DNA of 64,000 bases. Source: Semisulcospira habei (lineage: Eukaryota > Mollusca > Gastropoda > Semisulcospiridae). A program made the translations under genes and the position numbers. The notes beneath the pieces are model-generated. The model worked only from the letters and a program-made list of their open reading frames with translations. It was not told the DNA's origin and did no database searches. Positions 42,441-53,505 of this stretch are shown here, piece after piece. Position 1 is the first letter of the stretch. Every line of letters begins with the position of its first letter. The DNA is taken from contig BTPG01000007.1 in assembly GCA_036245525.1 (NCBI GenBank), positions 159,926,059-159,990,058 of the forward strand, given 5' to 3'.

Positions 42441-42530
42441 CCCCGCTGCAAGAGGCCAAGAACTTCATGAGCATCTGCATCTGCGTCTGCGGGGGCTCAT
42501 GAAGTTCTTGGCCTCTTGCCGACCCTACTC
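42441..42530. repeat. Hairpin repeat, CTCATGAG family, variant with matched arm changes
   Basis: CAAGAGGCCAAGAACTTCAT pairs with ATGAAGTTCTTGGCCTCTTG almost perfectly. Other members carry ATAGATCCTCAT-type arms instead, so both arms changed together. The loop is rich in CTGC/CTGCG. Confidence 0.75.
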
Positions 42531-42690
42531 ATATGCTCCGTAGAATGAGTGGATTATTCATCGTTGAATTTGCCCTCATATAATTTTTGCGTTCATTGGC
42601 AGTGAACGGTGATGAGTTCGGTGGGGCCCAACCTTGTTTTCACGTGACAATTTTCCAAAGCATTCTTAGCTTTATTTCCTTTTCACACAG

Positions 42691-42975
42691 TTCCACCGGA
42701 GTTCGTCAACCTGACGCCCACGGTTATCGACATGACGGTTGGCGAGAGTCGCAACCTTAACCTCTCCACCTACGCTAACCCTGCCTCCGTCACCTACACC
42801 CTGTTCCGTGAAGGCAAGAGGGTGTCAGTGCCGGGAGACATCCCACGTTTCCGGTTGGCCTCGGATGGAATCCTGCGCATCACCAGCATCAACAAGGCAG
42901 ACCCCGGAAACTTCACTATTAAAGCGGAAAACAGCCAAGGGATGCAGACGTTCAATTTTTCCATCACAGTGCGAT
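42691..42975 (+). CDS. Ig-superfamily gene, exon encoding an Ig-like domain without the canonical cysteines
   Basis: 285 nt between TTTTCACACAG and GTAAGT (42976), phase 1 at both ends, fully open. The layout is Ig-like: PPEFVNLTPTVIDMTVGES, then RNLNLSTYANPASVTYTLFR, and LRITSINKADPGNFTIKAEN, where the D-G-x-F/Y signature of the F strand is present. The B-strand Cys is replaced (NLNLST) and so is the F-strand Cys (NFTIKAEN in place of the usual YxCxAxN). Neither disulfide cysteine exists, so the fold must hold without it. Predicted N-glycosylation sites are present (NLT, NLS, NFT). Confidence 0.9.
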
Positions 42976-43025
42976 GTAAGTTGTGATTCAGATAAACAGT
43001 GATGGTGGATGCATGCAGAAAGGGG

Positions 43026-43215
43026 TTAACCTATTGCATTCTGAGGCTGATTTTCTTTACAAATTGTTTATTGTCTTACGAAGCTACATTAAAGATTAGG
43101 AGATCAACCTTGCTAGTTCAAAGGTGGTGGCCTGAGGCGCCAAGCTATTCTGGTACCACCCTTGAACCATTTAGTCACATTTATTTCAAGCAAGGGGTGT
43201 ATCAGAATGAAAAGG
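43026..43215. repeat. TTAA hairpin MITE, right end lost
   Basis: Begins TTAACCTATTGCATTCTGAG at 43026 and contains a decayed hairpin (CTAGTTCAAAGGTGG ... CCACCCTTGAACC, 43112-43170). Near the right end it reads GTATCAGAATGAAAAGGG, where intact relatives (58462-58699) continue to GGTTAA. Here the RTE-like LINE begins instead. Confidence 0.75.
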
Positions 43216-45157
43216 GAGAGGATGCTGCTAGGAACTGGAAAGGCACATGCGGAGAGCTACTGCAATGCAGAGACCAACGACAGAGGCTTAAGGCTCCTGG
43301 AATTTGCCAGTTCAAATGATCTAAAGCTGATAAACACGTTTGGCCCGCACAAAGCATCCAGAAGATGGACATGGCACAGCCCGAACGGAGAGCACCATAA
43401 CCAAATTGACTACATCTTGGTGAAGAGACGCTTCCAAACCAGTGTGAACATTGCCAAGACAAGAAGTTTTCCAGGAGCAGACATTGGAAGCGACCATGAC
43501 TTAGTGATGATGACCTTCCATCTCCGCCTAAAGAAGGTCAACAAGCAGGGTCCCACCAGAATCAAGTTTGACCTCGAGAAGCTGAAAGACCCAGAGGTAG
43601 CGGAAGCCTTTCAGGCAAAGATAGGAGGAAAATTCGCACCACTGCTACTTCTAGGTGCAGAAGACACGGACGTGGACACACTGATTGACACATTTAACAC
43701 TGTTGTAACCCAAACAGCCAGTGAGATCCTTGGCAAACACCGACAAGCAAAGAAACCTTGGGTTACAGCTGACATCTTTGTTCTATGTGACAAGCGTCGA
43801 GAATTAAAGAAAAAAAAAATCAGAGGTAGAAGGAGCTAAACAATACAGGGAAATTAACCAGGATATCAAGAAAAGCATGAAAAAGGCAAAGAATAAGTGG
43901 ATTGAAGATCAGTGTCAACACGTAGAAGAAAATCTGAACAAAAATAATGGCAAAAAAGCATACCAGCTGGTGAAAGACCTGACCAGTGTAAAACAAGGAC
44001 GCTCCTCGATCATTCAAGACAGTGAAGGGAACTGTCTTACAGAAGACCAAGACATACTGAAGAGATGGACAGAGTACTGCTCAGATTTGTACAACCACCA
44101 AGCTGCAGGGGACCCAGGCATACTTGTCAACCCACCCGTGACCAAGAATGGCAACTATCCCATCCTCCGAGAAGAAGTAGAGGCTGCAGTGAAGTAGCTG
44201 AAAAAAGGGAAGGCAGCAGGAGCAGACAACATCCCTGCAGAGCTGGTCCAAGAAGGGGGAGAAGACACGATAAGGGCCTTACTAACAATCTGCAATAAGA
44301 TCTGGCAGTCAGGGGATTGGCCCACACCACTTATAATAACTCTCCCGAAAAAAGGCAACTTACATCAATGCCAGAACTATCGCACGATCAGTCTTATATC
44401 CCACCCAAGCAAAGTCATGTTAAAGATCCTACTGAACAGGCTAAAGCCACAGGCAGAGGAAATCATAGCTGAGGAACAGGCAGGCTTCAGACCAGGGCGC
44501 AGCACAACTGAGCAGATCTTCAACCTGAGAGTTCTATGTGAGAGATACCTCCAGCACCAGCAGGACCTCTATCATGTCTTTGTGGATTTTAAGAAAGCAT
44601 TTGACAGGGTGTGGCATGCAGCCAACATCAATGCCAACCTGATCAAAGTCATAGCAAACCTTTACAACAAGGCCACTAGCGCAGTCTGCTTCAAAGGCAA
44701 AATAGGAAGCTGGTTTAGGACTACAGTTAGAGTCAGACAAGGCTGCTTGCTCTCACCTACTCTTTTCAACATCTTCCTAGAAAGAATCATGACGGACGCT
44801 CTGAAAGATCATGAAGGAACTGTCAGTATTGGAGGCAGAACAATCACGAACTTGCGCTTTGCGGACGACATTGATGGCCTTGCAGGAACAGAGAAGGAGC
44901 TAGCTCAGCTGTTGGAAAAGCTGGATAGTACAGCCATTGCATATGGGATGGAAATCAGTGCAGAGAAGACCAAACTGATGACCAATAACGCCAGTGGCAT
45001 TGGCACTGAAATCATGGTTGGAGGCCAAAAACTGGAAACAGTTAAGAAATTCAAATACTTAGGAGCCATTGTGACAGATGAGGGATCAAAACCAGAAATA
45101 CTGTCCAGGATTGCGCAGACAACAACAGCACTGACAAGATTGAAGCCTGCATGTTGA
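43216..45157 (+). pseudogene. RTE-like non-LTR retrotransposon fragment (endonuclease end and RT)
   Basis: Starts inside the endonuclease domain (LLEFASSNDLKLINTFGPHK, HHNQIDYILVKRRF, GADIGSDHDLVMMTF with the catalytic Asp-His) and continues through a linker to RT: PKKGNLHQCQNYRTISLI, EQAGFRPGRSTTEQIFNL, VFVDFKKAFDRVWH, VRQGCLLSPTLFN, FADD (44858-44869), and a C-terminal FKYLGAIVTDEGSK. Defects: a frameshift near 43810-43830 in an A-run, an in-frame TAG at 44195-44197, and an in-frame loss of about ten residues after VWHAA. Both element ends are missing. The DIRS copy G sequence follows directly. Confidence 0.88.
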
Positions 45158-45355
45158 TGTTTTGTTGTACCTGATGCGTCGTATGCTCGCCTTAGCTTGG
45201 CGGGGCCCCTCGTGCCCGCACCCACTAGCTGTTACGTTGATAGGTGTTGCAGGACCAGATGCTTACTTGCATGCTTGTACCTTGTTGTGTTGTGCCATTA
45301 TGTTGCGAAGGCTCGCCTTATCTGGGCGTGCCTCCATGTATGTTATGGGTTGCAG

Positions 45356-47253
45356 TCGCCAGGTGCTGACCTGCACACAATGCGGAGGGTTCCAATGGCC
45401 ATCGGACAACCACAAGGTCAGTCTCCCCTGTGCCGGATGCGCCTGCGACCGCGCTTGCGACACCTGCTCCACCTGGCCTGAGCTGCGCCGGTCGCAGTTA
45501 TGGAGTTTCTACAGACGATGCGCCATTCCCCATGCCTGGAGCAGTGACTGCACGAGAGCACAATGACCTTGTGGAACGAACGCCACACCGGACGCGGGAG
45601 CCTAGCGCTCGGAGCAGGACTGCTTTCAATGCGACCGCTTCCAGCAGGGAGCCCGCCCTGACAAAGCCCGCTGGTTCCTACGGGGAGCCTCCTTGCCGGC
45701 AGAGAGCCCGCCTCACTGAGCCCGGCTCGGAGAGACGCGCCACGCACCGTCCCATGTCCACTGTCAGTCCTCGCTCGTCTCCAAGAAAGCCCGCTGACTC
45801 TTACGGGGAGTCGCTTTGCCGGCAGAGAGCCCGCCTCACTGAGCCCGGCTCGGAGAGACCTTTACCCACGCGTCCGAGGACTTCGGGCAGTTCAGAGCCC
45901 TCACGCTACTCCAGCTCTACCAGACGCTCATGCTCCCCTGTTGGCGAGCGCAGGAAGGACCACGCTTCACTGCGCGCCAGGGACCGTAGCCCCCTCCCCT
46001 CTTCGGCTTCATCGTGCTCAACCCGCTCGCGGACGTCCTTCCCTCGACCGGCCACCCACTCGTCTCGTCCCTCCCCCCCCCCTTCCCCCCCCCCCTCCGC
46101 GCCCGGCCCACCACCCTTCGCCCCCTCCTTGATGGCGCCCTAGTAGGAGCCCCACCCCCCCCCTCGGCTTCGTCAGCACTGTTCGCGTAGTCGCAGTCCC
46201 TTGTCGTGCTCTGGACGCCCGGCCCGCGTGAACAGGTCTCCGCCACGTCGTGCCGCCCCACGTACGCTGCCCCTTCATCGTCGACAGCCCCTGCTCAGAT
46301 CTGGTCGCTTCCCCTCCCCCTCCCCCTCCTCTGGCCGTCGGCGCTTGGATGTCGTTGCCCCTAGCGCTAGTCTGTATCTCCGGTCCTCCTCCCCCCACCT
46401 GGCGGAGGATGAGTCACTGAGCCTGCTGGCCAAGGACTCCATCTCCACTCTTCACGGTGGACTTAGCCGCTCTCCTTCGTCTCACTCTCCTTCTTCCGAC
46501 GCCTCGGATTCCCCTAAGCTGGCCTCTTCGTCGTGTGCGGACACCTTGCTTTCCCTGGACGAAGCTGCTCGTCTCATCGCCGCCATGCTTCCCGCGGATG
46601 ACTGCCCTCCGTCGCCCCCGCTCAATAGGAAGATCTCCGCGTTTGTCGACGCGGGAAGACAGGTGAAGAGGTTCAAGTTGCTGCCGCAACCTCCCAGCTT
46701 TTGTGACCTGCGTGACGCCTTCTCCGCTCACCTCCTGTCGGGTTCCCGGGACTCCGATTTCTTCTCGGACTGTAGGTGACCAGCTGGACTCGACATTGCC
46801 TTTCGTCAGGACTGGTACTCGGGACACTCCCAGGCGTTCACCTGCCCTCTTCCTGCTGTAGATCCACCGGCCTTGGTGCAAGCTGGAGGTGCCGCCCTGC
46901 TGAAGCGCGCCCTGCCCCGCGGACTGGACAAGACGGCCTCACTCGTCCGTAACACCTTGGCTTGCGCGGGATTCCTGGAGCTGCTGACCCAAGCCTTCAT
47001 GCGCCGCATCGAGGACGCCTGGCACCCCTCCTTGACGCCCCTCCTAGGAGACCGATTCGCTCTCGCGGAAGTGGCCAACCAGGCGGCGTATCACTCGTTG
47101 GTCAACGCCATGGCTGCCGCCTCCAACTGCGACCTGTTGCGTCGAGATGCCATGTTGCTGGCCTGCCGCGGAATGCCCCCCAATTTGAGGACTCAGCTGC
47201 GCCGTGCTCCCCTGGGTGGCCTCTGCTCTTCAGTGACACCTGGCAGACGGTGA
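45356..47253 (+). pseudogene. ORF1 of DIRS copy G
   Basis: Opens at the conserved acceptor (GGTTGCAG|T) in phase 2. Cys-rich module: LTCTQCGGFQWPSD, LPCAGCACDRACDTC and SQLWSFYRRC. The Ser/Arg/Pro-rich middle contains a 130-bp near-duplicate (AGCCCGCCTCACTGAGCCCG at about 45705 and 45830). After a stop near 46143 and frame changes come RFKLLPQPPSFCDLRDAF (about 46669-46720) and the helical C-terminal domain (NAMAAASNCDLLRRDAML, about 47104-47155). Multiple frame changes break it, but every ORF1 part seen in copy E is present in order. Confidence 0.8.
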
Positions 47254-47449
47254 AGGATGCAAACTCGAACCGTTGGCCTCGCAGGACAGCTCCACCTCGC
47301 TTTCAGGCTGCCCTCAAGACCGTGGGTCACGCCCTGTGGACCTCCAGACCCGCCGCGTCTTCCGCCCCCGCGCCTCCGCGGGCCTCTTGGCGCGCCCCAC
47401 CTTCGGTCGCCCTGGACCTGTTAGCGCCCCTGTCCCCACCTGGCCCCGC

Positions 47450-49830
47450 CCTGCCCGTCACCCAGGGCGCGAGCGGGCTTCCTGACTTCTCCCCTCAACT
47501 GCCCCCGCCAACCGAGCCAGGGTCTCCAGTAGCCGGGAGGCTCGCGCTGTGCAGCGAGGTGTGGCGCTCACTGTTCCCAGACAACCCCTGGATATTGGAG
47601 ACCGTTACTGAGGGCCTTCGGATCGCCTTTCGCTTCCCGCCGCTGCTGCGTTGCTCCCCATTGTGGACAGAGGTGCCGTCAGACGAGATCAAGGCCTGCA
47701 CTCTACGTGGAGAAGTCGCTGCTCTTCTGCAGAAGGCCGCCACAGAGGCCGTGCTACACCCCGACTCCCCAGCCTTCTACAGCCGCCTCTGCGTGGTACC
47801 CAAACCGGGCGGCAAGTGGCGAACTGTCATCGACCTCTCAGCGTTGAACGTGTTCATCACGGCCTCATCCTTTCGCACGGAGACTGCCGGGGCCCTCAGA
47901 GCCTCCATACAAGCCCATGGACTACGCGATCAGTCTAGACTTATTCGACGCTTATCTCCATGTCCCCATGCACCCGGCTTCCAGGAGGTACCTCCGCTTC
48001 GCCTGCAACGGAGTAATTTACCAGTTTCAGGCACTGCCGTTCGGTCTCACCCTCAGCCCCTGGGTTTTCACCCGCATCATGGACGCAGTGGTGGCCAAGG
48101 CGTGACAGTCGTCTTCCAGCCCAACGTTGAACTACCTCGACGACCTCCTCCTACGCAACCAATCGGAGGCCACCATGACATCGGACAGGGATGCACCGAT
48201 ACAGCTCTTGTTGCAGTTGGGGTTCCTAGTCAAAGCGGGCAAGTCGGACCTCACTCCCTCACGTCGCTTCGTCCATCTCGGCATGGACTTCGCCACCGAC
48301 CTCAACAGGGTGCGTTTGCCGGAGCCGCGGATCCTGAAGTTAGTCGCCCTAGCTGGCCAGGTAGCCCAGCAGGACGCAGCCCCCACCAGAGTCTGGCTAC
48401 AGCTCCTTGGCTTGATGAATGCGGCGGCGGATCTACTCCCCCTCGGTCGTCTCTACGCCCGGCCGCTACAGCTGCACCTCCTGCTTCACTGGCGTCCCTC
48501 CTCCGGCGATTTGGCCACCATGGTACCCGTGACTCCGTTGCTTCACCCCCATCTGCTACATTGGACGGACGCATCGTGGCTCGCTTTGGGAGTTCCCCTG
48601 ACCGCTCCACCTCCTCAACTCTCCCTGTGTGTCGATGCAAGTCTTGCTGGCTGGGGAGCCCACCTGCTACCGCAGTTCCTCACAACGTCCGGCCCCTGGC
48701 CTCCGGCGTTCACGCACAAGCACATCAACTGGTTGGAACTGCAAGCAGTCTGGCAAGCCCTCATCGCGCGGGAGGAACAACTCCGTCACCAGGAGCTGCT
48801 CGTCCTCTCCGACAACGCGACAGTGGTTGCTTACATCCAGAAGCAGAGCGGGACCCGCTCACCCAACCTGTGCATGCTCCTCTACCGTCTGATGCGCTGG
48901 TGCGAGGACCGCAACATTTTCCTCTGTGCTCGACACATCCCCGGTCACCTGAATATGTTGGCCGACTCCCTCTCCCGGCGCGGCCAGTTGCTACACACGG
49001 AGTGGACCCTACACCGGGACATCTTTCAGATGATCTGCGCACACCGGGAGACGTCTGTGATCGACCTGTTCGCCACGAGGTGGAATCACCAGCTTCCCCT
49101 ATTTGTCTCTCCGATCCCAGACCCCCTGGCCTGGGCAGTCGACGCTCTCCATTCCGTGGGACGGTCTCATCGCATATGTATACCCCCCGACAGTCCTCGT
49201 CCCCAAAGTTCTCCTCAAGCTTCGAGGATGCTTTGCGGTCGTCTTACTGGTCGCCCCATTCTCCTGGAACCACTCTTGGACCACCGACCTCCTCAGCCTC
49301 GCCACGGACCCCCCACTGCTGCTGCCCACGCCGAGCACGATGCTCAAGCAGCCCCGACAACCGCTGTTCCACCCGTGCCCAGAGCGCCTACGCCTTCACG
49401 CTTGGAGATTGTGCGGCAAGCACTCGCTGCTAGAGGCTTCTCGAGTGCAGCAGTGGAAGCTATCGGTACAGCCTGCGGACCCTCGGCACGACGCGTCTAC
49501 GAGGGAATATGGCGAGTACTGTGCTCCTGGTGCAACAACCAGTGCTTCACCCCCACCGACCTAACTAATCCCCAGCTCGCGGACTTCTTCCTCTGGCTCT
49601 TCGGAGACCAAGGGTTGGCCCCTATCACTATCAGGGGGTACCTGTCCATGATTGCCGACACCTACCGGCACATTGGCCACCCGGACCCTGGTGCTCGGCC
49701 TGCAGTGTCCGGTGCCCCGCTCGCTCATTCCTCGCTAGGACCTACCCTGGGTGCTGACTTGGCTGAACTCTGCCGGATTCGAACCGCTGCCTTTGGCCCG
49801 CTTCGCGGATGTGACTCGTAAGACATGCTT
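47450..49830 (+). pseudogene. RT, RNase H and linker of DIRS copy G
   Basis: RT N-terminal part (ALCSEVWRSLFPDNPWIL, VVPKPGGKWRTVIDLSALNV) is open up to a frame change at about 47910. Then MDYAISLDLFDAYLHVPMHP runs up to a TGA at 48103-48105, and YLDD (48133-48144) follows in the same frame. The 48127-49821 frame is long: RNase H (SLCVDASLAGWGAHLLPQF, INWLELQAVWQAL, LSDNATVVAYIQKQSG), then the linker VIDLFATRWNHQLPLFVSPI. After a local frame slip near 49150 the recombinase N-terminus appears. Compared with copy E, the order and spacing are the same. Confidence 0.85.
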
Positions 49831-50442
49831 CCTGTTGGTCCTTGCCTCGGCGGCCTGAGTTAGCGAGCTACACACGCTGTCAGCGCGCCCTGCCTGCCTG
49901 CAGTCCAAGCGGATGGTTCTGTGCAGCTGCTTAAGGACCCTGCCCTCATTGCCAAGACCAGGTCTCCTTTGACGGCACCACGGGTGATCACCTTACGGCC
50001 GCTGAGAGGGACAAACTTCCCCCAGGAGACCAGGCAACAAGATCCTGTGCGAGCCCTACGCGTGTACCTACGCCAAACCAAAGCCGTCCGGTGAGGACGC
50101 TCACGCCTCTTCCTACCTTTAAAGCCTGGCAGAACTGACATAACAGCCCAGACGATATCTTCCTGGCTACGCTGGGTCATACTGTCCGCTTACCAGGACC
50201 TCTCCCCACAGGGAGCGAAGAGGCTAAAGATTTATGCACACGAGGTACACGCCATGGCCGCGAGCATTGCGTTCGACCGGAACTGCGCTGTCAAAGACAT
50301 CGTGGCACCCGTGGGCTGGTGGGCAGAAGCAACCTTTGCCCTCTTCTACCTCTGGGATCTGGCAGGCCAGCGAGACAACCTCGCACTGGTGGGGGACGTC
50401 ACTGCGGCGCAACACTCCCTCCCAGCGCCACAGGCGCCGTAG
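49560..50442 (+). pseudogene. Tyrosine recombinase of DIRS copy G, catalytic residues lost
   Basis: The core-binding part (NPQLADFFLWLFGDQGLAPI) is followed by frame changes. The first catalytic box reads ALA/SAA, stop, VSELHT: the Arg codon has become TGA (49856-49858), consistent with a CGA to TGA transition. The second box is HEVH instead of HxxR. Tyr remains (FALFYLWDL). It ends AAQHSLPAPQAP before the stop at 50442. Two of the catalytic positions are therefore mutated. Confidence 0.8.
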
Positions 50443-50542
50443 GCACGCACTTAGCTAAAACTGTCGGGAGTTTTGCGGCAGGGATGGCTCTGATTGGCCC
50501 TCACGGGGGTGTTGGGCGCGGCACCCTCCTCCATATCGCTAT

Positions 50543-50898
50543 TCTTCCACAGTCATGTCATCGGTAATGTTTTTGAAGAAATAAATTCATTTTTCTCTGA
50601 AAGGTATTTTTTCGGAAAATACTTACCGATGACATGACTCTGAGGACCCTCCCACCTGCCCCACTCGCCGCTGGCGAGCTAAGTATACGGACTGGTTTGT
50701 CACCATGTGACTCGGAACCGGATGGGCAGGAAGCGGGAGACAACTCTCAGCCCCTCTGGGGGTTCCCTGAGTGCCTCCTGGGTTGTGTGGTAACACAATG
50801 GGTTCTTAGGCTAAAATTGAGTAAGTAGTAGACACTTCCACAAAGTCATGTCATCAATAAATATTTTTCGAAAAAATACCTTTTAGAGATCAATGAAT
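50543..50898. repeat. Internal complementary region and right inverted terminal repeat of DIRS copy G
   Basis: 50543-50641 contains the reverse complement of a left tip no longer present upstream (TTCCACAGTCATGTCATCGG) and that of the right tip at 50845-50898. It therefore preserves the sequence of the lost left end. Confidence 0.88.
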
Positions 50899-51689
50899 TT
50901 TTCACAGTTGTCTCCCCTGGAGAGGAGTGGATTTCTTGTATTTTTGTCTACCACATTGAAAATACGGTAGACTGAAATGGGGCTGGTCGGAGCGCATTCC
51001 GGAGCATGCACTACACATGACGTTTTTGGTGTGCGGGGCAGAAATTCTGGCAAAGACGTAACAAGATGAAAATGGCATCACATCTAGCTACGCATACCTT
51101 GCTAGAGAACATCTTTTGGGCGCCAAAGCACCGTGTGTGTGTGTGTTAGTGACTAGAGCCCACGTTTGAGGATGGACAAGCTTGCAATTTTAGGATATTA
51201 TCCTTAAAAGAATTATCTCGGGACCTTTTTTTTTTCCGATGTTTTGATGAAGATGCTCTTTGGGGAGAAAATGGCCGTTTCACAAAAACCGGTTGATCCA
51301 CACTAGAGTCCATAAGTTTTCTTATTTTTACTAAATATTTTACATATAGATAGATAAAAGGGAGATATTGAATGAGTTCGTTAACCAGCATTGTACCTCT
51401 AGAACCTTTTGAGTGATAATTACATTTATTTTTTAAATATATTTTCATATTTTGGGATTAATTTCACAAATTATATGGGTTAATCTTAAAACAATTGAAT
51501 CTTTTTTTAAAAAAAAACCCACACCAATCTTCTCATAAATACCCCATGGTTTTTCATTAACAGTGTTTGCATAAGCCTGCTGTTTGTCCCAGCCCTGGGG
51601 TAAGATTAGGTCAAATTGTGACCTGTAAGCCCTAGGCATGAAAATCAGCAAGAAAATTGCAACGTTGATTTTCTGATACATCAAATGTT
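50899..51689. other. Intron stretch without recognised features
   Basis: AT-rich with poly-T/poly-A runs. A short (GT)n lies at about 51132-51146. No coding segment, terminal repeat or target duplication was recognised. Confidence 0.6.
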
Positions 51690-52150
51690 AGTACTGCGAT
51701 AGGTGACGTATAACATGGAGTTGTCACTATGAACACAGCATCGTGGGACTAATGATGCCATGACGTGAAGCTTAAAGTGATGTCATTTCGCTGCTCGTGC
51801 TATTATTATTCTTCAGAATAGCTATGATACGCCAGACCACAGATCTTATGAATGGCGGGAATCGCCGTGTGTCCGTCTTTATTTCTGTGTGCCAGTGTGT
51901 GTGGATCAGAGGGTGGGTTAGAGTAGAAGGAGGTGGATTCCTGTCGCTACACGAGCCCACAGGGCATACTAATGGCGGGAAGCGCCGTGTGTCCTTCTTT
52001 ATTTGTGTGCGCCGACATGTGTGTTGATCAGAGGTTGGCTTAGAGAGGAGGGAAATGGATCAGCATAATAAGCCTAAAAATATAAACAACTCTGTTCCTG
52101 AAAGATAAACGCATCTGAGCTCCAAACAATACGGTAGACTTGTTGTTTTT
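51690..52150 (+). repeat. Unclassified repeat, inverted partner of 2280-2720
   Basis: Matches 2280-2720 in reverse orientation over about 440 bp. It has an internal direct duplication: the segment around AATGGCGGGAATCGCCGTGT recurs about 120 bp later as AATGGCGGGAAGCGCCGTGT. The inner palindrome GGCGGGAATCGCC-like motif is repeated. Class unknown. Confidence 0.6.
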
Positions 52151-52470
52151 ACATTTACTCCAAATTAAAGAGGATCACCATAGTTTGAGATGGATCAGCC
52201 ATGATAGTTTAAGGGTACTTCAATATGAGTTTGATACATGGGAAGGTACCAGATGAAAATAGCACTACCCATGAACTGTGATGGCCAATCCATGTCCCAC
52301 AGTTGTCATGAAAATTTTAAAGTTGTACATTTTTCGTATTTATCATATGTCCTATTAATTCTTGGAAGTGTTCATTCAATATTTGTGTTCTGGTCTGTGA
52401 ATTTGGACCTTGTCTCTGCAAGTTGTGATGTTGAAAATCACCGACCAGCACATTTGTGCTTGATTTGAAT

Positions 52471-52712
52471 GTACTGCACAATTATTGCAATAAATCAGTG
52501 TGTTAGTGCCAGTGTTTGTAATTGACTGTACTGCACAATAATATTGCAATAAATCAGTGTGTTAGTGCCCAAGTGTTTGTAATTGACTGTACTGCACAAT
52601 TATTGCAATGAATCAGTATTCAGTGTGTTAGTGCCCAAGTGTTTGTAATTGACTATACTGCACAATTATTGCAATAAATCAATGTGTTAGTGCCCAAGTG
52701 TTTGTAATTGCA
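52471..52712. repeat. About 60-bp tandem repeat, four units
   Basis: TGTACTGCACAATTATTGCA or a close variant begins near 52471, 52528, 52589 and 52654, each followed by ATAAATCAGTGTGTTAGTGC. It lies just upstream of the exon at 52800. Each unit carries an AATAAA-like hexamer (CAATAAATC), on the sense strand of the host gene. Confidence 0.85.
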
Positions 52713-52799
52713 CTGAATTTCTGCAGGAACAGTCTAGTCTACCAGCTATACAGTTCTTTGGTAAGAATTTTAAATTCTGATGATCTGTTGCTTTTGCAG

Positions 52800-52918
52800 A
52801 TGCGCCAATAATTGACAAGTCCCCCGAGAACGCCAAAGCTGCCAGTGAAAAGGGGCGAACAGCCACCCTTGTGTGCAGGGCAGAGGGAGCGCCTGACATC
52901 ACCTTTGCTTGGTACAAG
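52800..52918 (+). CDS. Ig-superfamily gene, exon encoding the N-terminal half of an Ig domain
   Basis: 119 nt between GTTGCTTTTGCAG and GTAAGT (52919), entering in phase 1 and leaving in phase 0. It encodes DAPIIDKSPENAKAASEKGR, TATLVCRAEGAPDITFAWYK. This gives the A'-B strands with Cys and the invariant Trp of the C strand, of I-set type. The domain is completed by the exon at 58222, whose phase 0 start fits. Copy H sits in the intron between the two halves. Confidence 0.92.
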
Positions 52919-53159
52919 GTAAGTCATTCCACACCTAGTGGATTCCTAGTATTTGCAGTGCACAGGCAGACTGTGGCTGATGTCAGCCCAGTGGCCGTGT
53001 GCTTAGAGGGTTATGTGTAACACATATATATGACTTAATTATCAATGGACTATGTATGTGGTTTTGCATCAGATGGGCGTGTCAGTAGATCATCTGCTTC
53101 AAATATATACGCTGCGCTGGGGTTTTGTTTAGTTGGTTCCCTTTGCTTAGAAAAAAGCA

Positions 53160-53405
53160 TGAAAAAGGGGTGGACGGAAATTGCTCTTGGAAAAAAGCAT
53201 AGGGGTGGACGGAAATTGCTCTTGGGGAAAAAAGCGTAGGGGTGGACGGAAATTGCTTTTGGAAAAAAAGCATAGGGGTGGACGGAAATTGCTCTTGGGG
53301 AAAAAAAGCATAGGGGTGGACGGAAATTGCTCTTAGAAAAAAGCATAGGGGTGGACGGAAATTGCTCTTAGAAAATGACATAGGGGTGGACGGAAATTGC
53401 TCGTG
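53160..53405. repeat. 35-bp minisatellite, seven units
   Basis: GGGGTGGACGGAAATTGCTC recurs every 35-37 bp (near 53167, 53202, 53239, 53275, 53313, 53349, 53384), separated by AAAAAAGCATA-type spacers. It lies in the intron just upstream of copy H. Confidence 0.92.
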
Positions 53406-53420
53406 GTGGCTTTGTGTTGG

Positions 53421-53505
53421 CCCTTTCACTGTCAGTAGTGTTGGTTCCTGCAGGAATCACCTCGACCAAACACGCTACTGACAGCAGAAGGATTAACAAA
53501 TGCAA
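53421..53505. repeat. Hairpin repeat related to 7249-7343
   Basis: CTGTCAGTAGTGTTGGTTCC pairs imperfectly with GACCAAACACGCTACTGACA. It ends in GGATTAAC and begins near GGCCCTTTCACTG. Same family as 7249-7343 (TTTGGCCGTCAGTAATGG). Confidence 0.65.

Larger units (their letters stand above)
45158..50898 (+). mobile_element. DIRS-like retroelement copy G, left end missing
   Basis: The start abuts the RTE fragment. The expected left tip (the reverse complement of 50543-50580) is not found upstream, so G lost its left terminal repeat, most of its leader and the donor side of its leader intron. The right side is complete: internal complementary region 50543-50641, right terminal repeat about 50690-50870, tip ending GATCAATGAAT at 50898, then TTTTCACAG. 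Its tip carries CATGTCATCGG instead of TGCCATCGG or TACCATCGG, so G is a separate lineage. Confidence 0.88.

Noticed and set aside
47920..49433. Continuation of the long frame of copy G past 47910
   Set aside because: Beyond about 47910 the recognisable RT, RNase H and recombinase lie in a different frame. The long frame is a GC-rich shadow.
53050..53429. Minus-strand frames with repeated FRPPLCFF/AISVHPYAFF peptides
   Set aside because: They are translations of the 35-bp minisatellite with no other support.
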